5,641 nucleotides of DNA, from NCBI GenBank assembly GCA_900290385.1, contig OMSV01000180.1:2161-7801 (forward strand), read 5' to 3'. Position numbers and translations under genes: made by a program. Origin of the DNA: Syntrophobacter sp. SbD2. GTDB lineage: Bacteria > Desulfobacterota > Syntrophobacteria > Syntrophobacterales > Syntrophobacteraceae. Under the pieces are notes generated by a model that did not search any database, was not told where the DNA came from, and saw only the letters and a program-made list of their open reading frames with translations. Of the stretch, positions 1 to 5,641 are shown one piece after another (positions within the stretch are counted from its first letter, which is position 1; each line of letters opens with the position of its first letter).

Positions 1-1501
1 TCCCGTGTCCAGTGTGTGCTATGACAGCAGGCAAGCCGAAAAAGGCAGCCTGTTTGTCTGCGTTTCGGGAAACCGTGCAGATGGGCATGATTTCATTGGC
101 GACGCTGTATCGCGCGGCGCTGTTGCGATCGTTGCCCAAACCGAGATGCCGGCCGGCTTTACAATGGGTTTTGTACGCGTCCCGGACTCCCGCTCAGCGC
201 TTGCCGCCATATCTGCGAATTTCTACGATCACCCGGCTTCCAGGCTCGAGCTCATCGGAATAACGGGAACCAATGGAAAGACTACAACCTCACTGCTCAT
301 CGAGAGCATTCTACGGAGCCGGGGATTAAGTCCGGCAGTCCTCGGCACTCTTGTCTACAGGTGGGCGGGAAAGCAAATTCCTGCTCTCATGACCACGCCC
401 GAATCCCTGGACCTCCAGAGACTCTTTTACCGTATGCTCCAGGACGGAGTTTCACACGTTGTCATGGAGGTCTCATCTCATGCGCTCGCGCTTGGCAGGA
501 TTGCCGGATGCGAGTTCCGGACAGGGGTTTTTACCAATCTGTCACAGGACCATCTTGATTTTCACTCGACGATGGAAGAGTATTTTGCGGCCAAGCGGCT
601 TCTTTTCTCGTCCCATCTCGACCCGCATCTTTCTGTGGCAGTAGTCAACGAAGACGATGATTACGGCAGAAGAATAATTGAAAACGGGACCCACGCAGCC
701 AAAATCATCCGTTACTCCGGCACAATTTCCCCCGGCCCCCGTTTGAAAAAAGGGGAAAATGGCGTTTTCGTCGAAGAAGTCCGGTTCAGTCCCATGGGTA
801 TCAACGCGAAAGTCCATACATCTCGAGGGGAAATCAGGGTTGATTCCCCGCTGATGGGCAGGCTCAACCTATATAACATTCTGGCGGCGATATCTGCGGC
901 AGTGTCTTTGGGTATTGCGTCAAACGCCATCGAAGAGGGGATCCGAAACCTTTCGAGCGTGGACGGGAGGCTCGAGCGCGTTGCGATACCGAGCCGGTAC
1001 GGCTTTCAGGTAGTTGTAGATTATGCGCATACACCCGACGCAATGGAAAAGGCGCTTGCCTGTCTTCGCGAAATGACTGAAAACAAGCTTATCGCCGTAT
1101 TTGGCTGCGGCGGCGACCGCGACAGGGGAAAGCGCCCGATCATGGGTAGAGTAGCCGCAGAGCTGGCGGACCTTGTAATAGCCACGAGCGACAATCCCCG
1201 GTCCGAGCCGCCCGATGATATAATCGACGAAATCGAGGCAGGAGTTAAACAGACGGGGATCTCGGTATTGGGACCTGCAGGAAGACTGTCAGCCGGCAAG
1301 GGCTACATTCGGGAAGTTGACAGGCGAAAGGCCATCAAGTTTGCGCTGGCGCTGGGTCGTCCCGGAGACACGATTTTTATTGGGGGCAAGGGGCACGAAA
1401 CCTACCAGATCGTTGGAACCATCAGACATGCATTTGACGACAGGCTGGTGGTGAGGGAGTATTTTAACGGAAATGTTCAGGACTGTAGCGACACTGGCTG
1501 A
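1..1501 (+). CDS. murE: MurE, UDP-MurNAc-dipeptide:meso-diaminopimelate ligase (5' partial)
   Basis: Cytoplasmic ATP-dependent ligase that adds meso-diaminopimelate to UDP-MurNAc-L-Ala-D-Glu. The reading frame is open from base 2 and stops at TGA 1499-1501. The GTG at 5 is probably not the true start, because the protein begins directly in the N-terminal domain motif (CYDSR) and about 20 residues seem to be missing upstream. Counting from the codon at 5, I see the ATP-binding loop GTNGKTTT (88-95), TTPE (130-133), MEVSSHAL (154-161), NLSQDHLDFH (178-187), the likely carbamylated lysine K197 in AAKRLLF, the specificity motif DNPR (396-399) and GGKGHE (460-465). In this family DNPR marks enzymes that use diaminopimelate rather than lysine. 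The visible 498 residues are already as long as a typical MurE, so the C-terminus is slightly extended. It overlaps murF by 29 bases. Identification is very secure; only the start is unseen. Confidence 0.97.
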   Translation, partial: PVSSVCYDSRQAEKGSLFVCVSGNRADGHDFIGDAVSRGAVAIVAQTEMPAGFTMGFVRVPDSRSALAAISANFYDHPASRLELIGITGTNGKTTTSLLIESILRSRGLSPAVLGTLVYRWAGKQIPALMTTPESLDLQRLFYRMLQDGVSHVVMEVSSHALALGRIAGCEFRTGVFTNLSQDHLDFHSTMEEYFAAKRLLFSSHLDPHLSVAVVNEDDDYGRRIIENGTHAAKIIRYSGTISPGPRLKKGENGVFVEEVRFSPMGINAKVHTSRGEIRVDSPLMGRLNLYNILAAISAAVSLGIASNAIEEGIRNLSSVDGRLERVAIPSRYGFQVVVDYAHTPDAMEKALACLREMTENKLIAVFGCGGDRDRGKRPIMGRVAAELADLVIATSDNPRSEPPDDIIDEIEAGVKQTGISVLGPAGRLSAGKGYIREVDRRKAIKFALALGRPGDTIFIGGKGHETYQIVGTIRHAFDDRLVVREYFNGNVQDCSDTG

Positions 1502-2937
1502 GGCTGCGGGAGGCGAGATACTTTCCGGGGACCCCGGAGCGCAAGTCCGGGCGATTTCCACAGACACTCGGCATATTGCGCCGGGAGACTGCTTCATTGC
1601 CCTGCCCGGAGAAAACCACGACGGCCACGCCTTCGTTTCGGACGCCCTTAGTAAGGGCGCGGGCGCGGTAATCGTATCGGGGCCCACCGCCTTTGCCGGG
1701 GACACTTCCGCCGCCGTCATCAGAGTAGGCGACACCCTTTACGCTTCCGCCGCCGTCATCAGAGTAGGCGACACCCTTTACGCGCTCGGCGAACTGGCCC
1801 GGCGCCACCGAATGAAGTTCGACATCCCGGTCATCGCCGTCTCCGGCAGCAACGGCAAGACCAGCACGAAAGAGATGATCGCGGCCATTTTCAGCCGAAC
1901 TCGCAAAGTGCTGAAGAACAAAGGCAATTTCAATAACCTGATTGGCCTTCCGCTCACGCTGCTCGGCCTGACAAGAGAGCACGGCGTAGCTGTCGTGGAA
2001 ATGGGAATAAACGTTCCGGGAGAAATGGAGCGCTTGGCTCAGATCGGCGCTCCCACAGCCGCGATTATCACCAACATTCATCCGGCTCACCTTGAGGGAC
2101 TTGAATCGATCGAGCGCATCATGGAACAGAAGGGCAAGCTCTGGGAATCATTGGATTCGGATGGCATTGCCGTGGTGAACGTCGATGACCTCATGCTTTC
2201 GCATTTCGCCCAACAGATCAAAGCCCGAAAAGTCACTTGCTCTCTCAGAAATGGCGTAGCCGATGTGTCCGTGTGCTCGAAGATTGTAGTTTCCCCAGGA
2301 AACACATCATTTCGAATAAAAGCAGGCGGCTTCGAGATACCTGTGTCGCTTCAGGTTATGGGCATCCACCATGCCCAAAATGCGCTAGCCGCAGCAGCCG
2401 CAGCCCTGAGTGCGGGGGCTCCAGCCGAGGAAGTCGGAGCCGGACTGTCCGGCTGCGCGCCGGTACGTCAGCGCATGAATTGCTTCAAGCTCCGCAGCGG
2501 CGGGGTCCTGGTTGACGATACCTACAACGCCAATCCCTGCTCAATGATTGCCGCCGTGGAAGCGGTCCTTTCCGCAAGCGCAGGCAGTCCTTTTGTGGCG
2601 GTCCTTGGAGAGATGCGCGAACTCGGTCGGGATAGCCCTGCCCTTCACTTCGAGGTGGGCAGAAAAGTGGGCGCTGCAAAACCGGGCAGGCTGATCACAC
2701 TCGGGCCGCTGGGCATCGAGATACTCAAGGGAGCGCAGGCCGCCGGGCTCGATGAGTCTCTCTGTTTTCATGCAGCCGATCATGCCGAAGCATCGGATTT
2801 CTTGCGGCGGGTTGTGCCCGAGGGTGCATGGATCCTGGCGGCGGGTTGTGCCCGAGGGTGCATGGATCCTGGTCAAAGGCTCCCGCGGTATGACAATGGA
2901 AAAAATCGTCGAGGCGATGGCCGGGGAGTGTGCGTGA
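1473..2937 (+). CDS. murF: MurF, UDP-MurNAc-tripeptide:D-Ala-D-Ala ligase, frame broken near its 3' end
   Basis: Cytoplasmic ligase that adds D-Ala-D-Ala to make UDP-MurNAc-pentapeptide. The ATG at 1473 is supported because family similarity starts at once (TLAEAAGGEIL) and GAGGGAG lies upstream at 1453-1459. Motifs: N-terminal domain STDTR (29-33), ATP loop GSNGKTS (125-131), NIHPAHLEG (201-209), a conserved Lys-Gly at K220, HHAQNALAA (299-307), DDTYNANP (348-355) and LGEMRELG (378-385). Two perfect tandem duplications disturb the gene. A 39-bp one repeats residues 79-91 as 92-104. A 34-bp one at 2804-2871 shifts the frame after about residue 455. The original frame continues in the second copy and encodes the expected ending ILVKGSRGMTMEKIVEAM up to TGA 2935-2937. 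The coordinates here give that ancestral extent, which needs a frame change. Removing the 34-bp unit gives 476 residues, and removing both gives 463, close to the family norm of about 450. As written, the frame runs on into murD. Confidence 0.9.
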
Positions 2938-4289
2938 GAGGCAAAGATACCTCCGAAAAAACGCTCGTGGTTGGGCTTGGCGCATCAGGCCGGGCCGTAT
3001 GCGCTTTGCTCCGAAGCCGGGGGGCCAAAGTGACCGCGACAGACCTGCGCTCCCGCTCTGAATTCAATGGCGCGCTGAACAGTATCGAGCAGGCGGGCTG
3101 CTCGCTGCGCCTGGGGACCCACCGACTCGAAGATTTTCTCGATGCGGACCGGATAATCGTGAGCCCCGGTGTTCCACTGGATATCGAGCCGCTTAAAGAA
3201 GCGAGGAGCCGGGGAATAGAAATAGCAGGTGAACTCGAGTGGTCCTGGCGCCAGGTCAGCCTCCCGGTGATTGCAGTAACCGGCACCAATGGGAAGACGA
3301 CCACAACCGCCCTGATCGGCCAAATGCTCAAGCAGGCCGGAAGGCATCCCTTCGTTGGCGGAAATATTGGAACACCCCTCAGCCAGTGGATACTTTCCGG
3401 CGAGCATGCCGACACTCTGGTGCTCGAGGTTAGCAGTTTCCAACTGGATACCGCTTCCACCTTCCGCCCGGACATAGGCGTCTTGCTGAACGTAACGGAA
3501 GATCACCTGGACCGTTACGAAAGCTTCAAAGCTTACACCGATTCAAAGCTGTCTATTTTCCGACGGCAAAACAGCGCAGATTTCGCCATAATCAACGGCG
3601 ACGACCCGATTTGCAGCAAGCGCATCGAGGAGATTCCGGGTAAGGTGCTGTCCTTTAGCAGTTCGGACTCAACCGCAAACGCCCTGGTTGAAGGCCGCGC
3701 CATCAAATTGGCCGTCCCGGGCAAAGGGAACTGTGAGATCGGGCTGGAAAAAACCAGGCTGCCGGGTTCCCATAACCGTGAAAACATAATGGCTGCGGCA
3801 CTGGGCGCCATGTGCATGGAAGTCAGTGCCGGGGCAATTCAGGCGGCGGTTGACGAGTTCGGCGGCTTTGCCCACAGGGTAGAGTGGGTGCGCAACTGGA
3901 AGGGAATCGGTTTCTACGACGACTCCAAGGGGACCAATGTCGGTGCGGTGGTCAAAGCACTGGAGGGGCTTGACCGGCCCGTGATGCTACTGCTTGGTGG
4001 AAGGGATAAACTCGGCAGCTACGAACCGTTGCTCGCGCCGCTCCTTGCCAGGGGCAAGGGGATTTTCGCCTTTGGGGAAGCCGGTCCGAGAATTTACGGC
4101 CAATTATACGGAAAGGTCCCGGCCGGAATTTATCCGGATTTGGACTCAGCCTTCCGGGATGCGATCAGCCGAGCCTCGCCGGGAGACGTTGTCCTGCTCT
4201 CACCCGCGTGCGCCTCTTTTGACCAGTATGAGAGCTACGGGCACAGGGGGGATCATTTCAAAAAGCTTGTGGCGGAGCTTGGGGATTAG
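1473..4289 (+). CDS. Continuous MurF-MurD fused reading frame (938 codons)
   Basis: This is the literal open frame from the murF ATG to the murD stop, and an automatic annotation would call it a bifunctional MurF/MurD ligase. Residues 1-455 are MurF. About 456-487 form a junction stretch rich in Gly and Arg (for example KNRRGDGRG) that resembles neither protein. Residues 488-938 are complete MurD. The junction stretch is the murF 3' end read in the wrong frame after the 34-bp duplication, so the fusion looks accidental. A fused product would lack the last 22 or so residues of MurF, including VKGSR. MurF and MurD are not consecutive steps (MurD acts second, MurE third, MurF fourth), which gives no obvious advantage to joining them. 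Whether the fused protein is made is unknown. The open frame itself is certain; its biological reality is not. Confidence 0.5.
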   Translation: MFRTVATLAEAAGGEILSGDPGAQVRAISTDTRHIAPGDCFIALPGENHDGHAFVSDALSKGAGAVIVSGPTAFAGDTSAAVIRVGDTLYASAAVIRVGDTLYALGELARRHRMKFDIPVIAVSGSNGKTSTKEMIAAIFSRTRKVLKNKGNFNNLIGLPLTLLGLTREHGVAVVEMGINVPGEMERLAQIGAPTAAIITNIHPAHLEGLESIERIMEQKGKLWESLDSDGIAVVNVDDLMLSHFAQQIKARKVTCSLRNGVADVSVCSKIVVSPGNTSFRIKAGGFEIPVSLQVMGIHHAQNALAAAAAALSAGAPAEEVGAGLSGCAPVRQRMNCFKLRSGGVLVDDTYNANPCSMIAAVEAVLSASAGSPFVAVLGEMRELGRDSPALHFEVGRKVGAAKPGRLITLGPLGIEILKGAQAAGLDESLCFHAADHAEASDFLRRVVPEGAWILAAGCARGCMDPGQRLPRYDNGKNRRGDGRGVCVRGKDTSEKTLVVGLGASGRAVCALLRSRGAKVTATDLRSRSEFNGALNSIEQAGCSLRLGTHRLEDFLDADRIIVSPGVPLDIEPLKEARSRGIEIAGELEWSWRQVSLPVIAVTGTNGKTTTTALIGQMLKQAGRHPFVGGNIGTPLSQWILSGEHADTLVLEVSSFQLDTASTFRPDIGVLLNVTEDHLDRYESFKAYTDSKLSIFRRQNSADFAIINGDDPICSKRIEEIPGKVLSFSSSDSTANALVEGRAIKLAVPGKGNCEIGLEKTRLPGSHNRENIMAAALGAMCMEVSAGAIQAAVDEFGGFAHRVEWVRNWKGIGFYDDSKGTNVGAVVKALEGLDRPVMLLLGGRDKLGSYEPLLAPLLARGKGIFAFGEAGPRIYGQLYGKVPAGIYPDLDSAFRDAISRASPGDVVLLSPACASFDQYESYGHRGDHFKKLVAELGD
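1705..1782 (+). repeat. 39-bp perfect tandem duplication inside murF
   Basis: Bases 1705-1743 are repeated exactly as 1744-1782, with one further matching base (1783). The unit is 13 codons, so the frame is kept and SAAVIRVGDTLYA appears twice (residues 79-91 and 92-104). Family members such as E. coli MurF have only one equivalent segment (VKDTRLAFGELA) between the N-terminal domain and the ATP-binding domain, so one copy is extra. The lack of any base difference between copies points to a recent event or an assembly error. Confidence 0.97.
2804..2871 (+). repeat. 34-bp perfect tandem duplication that shifts the murF frame
   Basis: Bases 2804-2837 are repeated exactly as 2838-2871, with one further matching base (2872). 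In the first copy the MurF frame reads RRVVPEGAWIL; in the second copy the same bases are read one position off as AAGCARGCMDP. The frame one base later encodes RRVVPEGAWIL again and continues to the proper MurF end. Because 34 is one more than a multiple of three, this single event explains both the lost MurF C-terminus and the open frame into murD. Confidence 0.97.
2923..2928 (+). promoter_or_regulatory. murD ribosome binding site and coupled start
   Basis: GGGGAG lies five bases before GTG 2934. The GTG overlaps the original murF stop as GTGA, a classic arrangement for translational coupling. It decides the murD start and shows that MurD can be made separately from the fused frame. Confidence 0.75.
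2934..4289 (+). CDS. murD: MurD, UDP-MurNAc-L-alanine:D-glutamate ligase
   Basis: Cytoplasmic ATP-dependent ligase that adds D-Glu to UDP-MurNAc-L-Ala. I choose GTG 2934 because it overlaps the original murF stop as GTGA, has GGGGAG five bases upstream, and gives a 451-residue protein that begins just before the Rossmann motif VVGLGASGRA (12-21), as is usual. Other motifs: IVSPGVP (75-81), ATP loop GTNGKTTT (117-124), GGNIGTPL (142-149), LEVSSFQL (164-171), NVTEDHLDRY (186-195), the likely carbamylated lysine K205 in TDSKLSIF, HRVEWV (314-319), DDSKGTN (329-335), GGRDK (355-359) and LLSPACASFDQY (421-432). All three domains are intact, with no internal disruption. In this sequence the frame is also open upstream into murF, but the separate start signals remain, so independent translation is likely. 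It is followed 22 bases later by ftsW. Confidence 0.95.
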   Translation: MRGKDTSEKTLVVGLGASGRAVCALLRSRGAKVTATDLRSRSEFNGALNSIEQAGCSLRLGTHRLEDFLDADRIIVSPGVPLDIEPLKEARSRGIEIAGELEWSWRQVSLPVIAVTGTNGKTTTTALIGQMLKQAGRHPFVGGNIGTPLSQWILSGEHADTLVLEVSSFQLDTASTFRPDIGVLLNVTEDHLDRYESFKAYTDSKLSIFRRQNSADFAIINGDDPICSKRIEEIPGKVLSFSSSDSTANALVEGRAIKLAVPGKGNCEIGLEKTRLPGSHNRENIMAAALGAMCMEVSAGAIQAAVDEFGGFAHRVEWVRNWKGIGFYDDSKGTNVGAVVKALEGLDRPVMLLLGGRDKLGSYEPLLAPLLARGKGIFAFGEAGPRIYGQLYGKVPAGIYPDLDSAFRDAISRASPGDVVLLSPACASFDQYESYGHRGDHFKKLVAELGD

Positions 4290-4301
4290 ATAATCTCGAC
4301 T

Positions 4302-4305
4302 GGAG
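4302..4305 (+). promoter_or_regulatory. ftsW ribosome binding site
   Basis: GGAG with a six-base spacer to TTG 4312. It supports the TTG over ATG 4348, which lacks a purine-rich stretch upstream. Confidence 0.55.
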
Positions 4306-4311
4306 AATGGA

Positions 4312-5496
4312 TTGATCAGAACGGCATCATACGCACCTTCGGCTATAATGGCCGACTCGACTGAAAAACAGCGCCTCGCCTGGAAACCTCTCCCCCTGGA
4401 GGTCCAGCTCTGGGTCGAAGTGTCCCTGCTGATTGCCTTCGGATTAATAATGATCTACAGCGCCAGCTCCATTCCAGCTTTGACGAGATTCTCCGACCCG
4501 AATCATTATCTCAAGCGCCAGCTTTTTTACGTTGCGCTGGGGATCCCGATCATCTACATAGTGAGCCGCACGTCCTACCGCTCGTACAAAGAATATTCGG
4601 GCCTCATGCTGCTTTGTACGATTGCGATGCTCGTTATGGTGCTGATTCCGGGACTCGGGGCAAAGTACAACAACGCCCGGCGCTGGTTTGGCTTCGGCAG
4701 CCTGCACATCCAGCCCGCCGAGTACGCCAAAGTTGTCTGGGTTTTATTCCTCAGCAACGCTCTGGTAAAAAAACAGGACCGCATAAAGGAATCGCGCGTA
4801 AGCTTCTGGCCCTTCATAGTCCTTTGCGCCATATTCAGCGCCCTGCTGCTCAAAGAGCCCGACTTCGGCACTGTCCTCATGTTCGTGATCCTCATGGTCG
4901 TCATGCTGGCGACGGCAGGGGTCCCGTGCCGTTATTTCTTTCTCATGGCCCCCTTTACCGCCTTTGGACTCTATAGGTTCGTTTACCTCGTCCCGTACCG
5001 GCGCGTTCGGTGGGAGACTTTCCTAAATCCCTGGGCCGATCCCCTTTATTCGGGATATCAGCTCATTCAGGGATGGATAGCGGTAGGCTCGGGCGGTCTT
5101 TTCGGAAAGGGCCTGGGAGCCGGACAGCAAAAACTTCTTTATTTACCCGAATCTTACACTGATTTCATCCTGGCCGTAATCGGAGAGGAGTTGGGATTTA
5201 TCGGCATTGTGCTGACCTGTCTGCTCTTCTATTTGCCTTTCCGCACCGGCCTTCAAATTTCAAGGGAAGCTCCCGATTTTCTCGGAAGCATGCTTGCGCT
5301 CGGACTTACTATGCTGCTCGCCCTCCAGGCTTTGCTCAATATGGGAGTCGTACTGGGGCTGGTCCCCACAAAGGGCATGCCGCTTCCTTTTATTTCTTAC
5401 GGGGGCAGCGCATACACCGCGAACTGCTTCATTGTCGGCCTGCTGATGAGCATCGCCAGGAGCTGTGAAAAAAGAACGGACAACTATGCCGGCTAA
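4312..5496 (+). CDS. ftsW: FtsW, septal SEDS-family peptidoglycan glycosyltransferase
   Basis: Polytopic inner-membrane protein of the SEDS family (FtsW/RodA/SpoVE), which polymerises lipid II together with a class B penicillin-binding protein. The dcw position between murD and murC favours FtsW over RodA. The 394 residues show about ten hydrophobic segments, the first near 33-50. Family motifs: NNARRW (120-125), QPAEYAK (134-140), KEPDFGT (181-187), YSGYQLIQGWIAVGSGGLFGKG spread over 246-267, the loop PESYTDFILAVIGEELG with D284 matching the essential aspartate known in RodA, and PTKGMPLPFISYGGS (352-366). The TTG start at 4312 is chosen because GGAG lies at 4302-4305, six bases upstream. 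ATG 4348 (residue 13) is the alternative, but it has no clear ribosome binding site. ATG 4307 meets a stop after two codons. The murG gene usually found next is missing. Confidence 0.95.
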   Translation: MIRTASYAPSAIMADSTEKQRLAWKPLPLEVQLWVEVSLLIAFGLIMIYSASSIPALTRFSDPNHYLKRQLFYVALGIPIIYIVSRTSYRSYKEYSGLMLLCTIAMLVMVLIPGLGAKYNNARRWFGFGSLHIQPAEYAKVVWVLFLSNALVKKQDRIKESRVSFWPFIVLCAIFSALLLKEPDFGTVLMFVILMVVMLATAGVPCRYFFLMAPFTAFGLYRFVYLVPYRRVRWETFLNPWADPLYSGYQLIQGWIAVGSGGLFGKGLGAGQQKLLYLPESYTDFILAVIGEELGFIGIVLTCLLFYLPFRTGLQISREAPDFLGSMLALGLTMLLALQALLNMGVVLGLVPTKGMPLPFISYGGSAYTANCFIVGLLMSIARSCEKRTDNYAG

Positions 5497-5512
5497 ACGC
5501 CTCTGGTCATAG
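5465..5512 (+). other. Short reading frame at the murG position, possible murG remnant
   Basis: A frame from GTG 5465 (or ATG 5486) to TAG 5510-5512 encodes 15 (or 8) residues: MKKERTTMPAKRLWS. It overlaps the end of ftsW in another frame, as a murG start commonly would. The basic start ending in KRL resembles the residues that precede the first strand of MurG, but the glycine-rich GGGTGGH motif is absent. This would fit an internal deletion that left the first and last codons of murG. It could equally be a chance frame; it is too short to test by reading alone. Confidence 0.25.
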
Positions 5513-5545
5513 ACAGGCTAAGGAGAGCGTGGAGATACACAGATT
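5497..5545 (+). other. ftsW-murC intergenic spacer
   Basis: A 49-base gap with two purine-rich patches: AAGGAG at 5520-5525, 20 bases from the murC ATG and probably too far, and TGGAGA at 5530-5535, better placed. I see no terminator hairpin and no convincing promoter, so murC is probably read from the same transcript. Confidence 0.5.
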
Positions 5546-5641
5546 ATGTTTAAACGTTATCAACATATACATTTCATCGGGATTGGCGGGATAGGAATGA
5601 GCGGCATAGCCGAGCTGATGCTCCACCTCGGCTACAAGGTG
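5546..5641 (+). CDS. murC: MurC, UDP-MurNAc:L-alanine ligase (3' partial)
   Basis: First of the four cytoplasmic Mur ligases; it adds L-Ala to UDP-MurNAc. Only 32 codons are inside the window and the frame is still open at the edge. They read [20 protein letters not shown] and then [12 protein letters not shown]. This is the diagnostic MurC N-terminal Rossmann motif ([12 protein letters not shown]), which distinguishes it from MurD, MurE and MurF. The ATG at 5546 is preceded by TGGAGA at 5530-5535 with a slightly long spacing. It starts 49 bases after the ftsW stop, where canonical dcw clusters have murG in between. Confidence 0.93.
   Translation, partial: MFKRYQHIHFIGIGGIGMSGIAELMLHLGYKV

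Noticed and set aside
1643..1659. Perfect 7-bp inverted repeat with a 3-base loop
   Set aside because: It sits inside murF codons with no T-run after it, so it is not a terminator. It lies 45 bases before the first duplication, but nothing connects the two.
1464..2090. Long antisense open frame of 208 codons with an internal repeated peptide
   Set aside because: It is the shadow of murF on the other strand. Its repeated peptide is only the 39-bp duplication read in reverse, and it matches no family I recognise.
2752..2937. Separate 61-codon + strand open frame
   Set aside because: It is not its own gene. Its second half is the displaced true C-terminus of MurF (RRVVPEGAWILVKGSR and onward); its first half is out-of-frame murF.
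2873..3506. Two antisense open frames of 173 and 200 codons opposite murD
   Set aside because: Both lie opposite an intact, well-conserved murD and show no recognisable protein motif; such frames are common in GC-rich coding DNA.
3520..3550. Three close copies of AAAGCT
   Set aside because: They encode an ordinary stretch of MurD (ESFKAYTDSK, which contains the conserved lysine) and look like chance codon use.
1473..4289. A genuinely evolved MurF-MurD bifunctional enzyme as a new system
   Set aside because: The joining stretch is exactly the murF 3' end in the wrong frame after a 34-bp duplication, and the separate murD start signals are intact, so an accidental fusion explains everything seen.

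Overview
The window lies inside a division and cell wall (dcw) cluster, with every gene on the + strand and almost no intergenic space. In order it holds murE (5' end cut by the window edge), murF, murD, ftsW and the first 32 codons of murC. The MurE specificity motif DNPR indicates meso-diaminopimelate peptidoglycan. The moderately GC-rich sequence, the overlapping genes and the protein style fit a Gram-negative bacterium, perhaps Desulfobacterota-like, but that placement is only an impression.

Layout: MurE runs from the left edge to 1501. MurF starts at 1473, inside the murE end. MurD has its own GTG start at 2934 and stops at 4289. FtsW runs from a TTG at 4312 to 5496. MurC starts at 5546 and leaves the window. 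The products work in sequence: MurE adds diaminopimelate to UDP-MurNAc-dipeptide, MurF adds D-Ala-D-Ala, MurD adds D-Glu earlier in the pathway, MurC adds the first L-Ala, and FtsW polymerises lipid II at the septum.

The notable part is murF. It carries two perfect short tandem duplications. A 39-bp unit (1705-1782) repeats 13 amino acids in frame. A 34-bp unit (2804-2871) is not a multiple of three. It shifts the frame just before the conserved C-terminal VKGSR motif, hides the normal MurF stop (TGA 2935-2937), and opens a continuous 938-codon frame into murD (1473-4289). The apparent MurF-MurD fusion protein is therefore best explained as the by-product of a small duplication, either a real mutation or an assembly error, and not as an ancient domain fusion. 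The original murF frame, its stop, and the ribosome binding site and GTG start of murD are all still present.

A second oddity is gene content. In the usual dcw order mraY lies between murF and murD, and murG between ftsW and murC. Both are absent here with tight junctions. At the murG position a tiny 8- to 15-codon reading frame (5465-5512) could be a remnant of a deleted murG. No RNA gene, CRISPR array, insertion sequence, promoter or terminator was recognised, and there is no gene-free stretch longer than about 50 bases.
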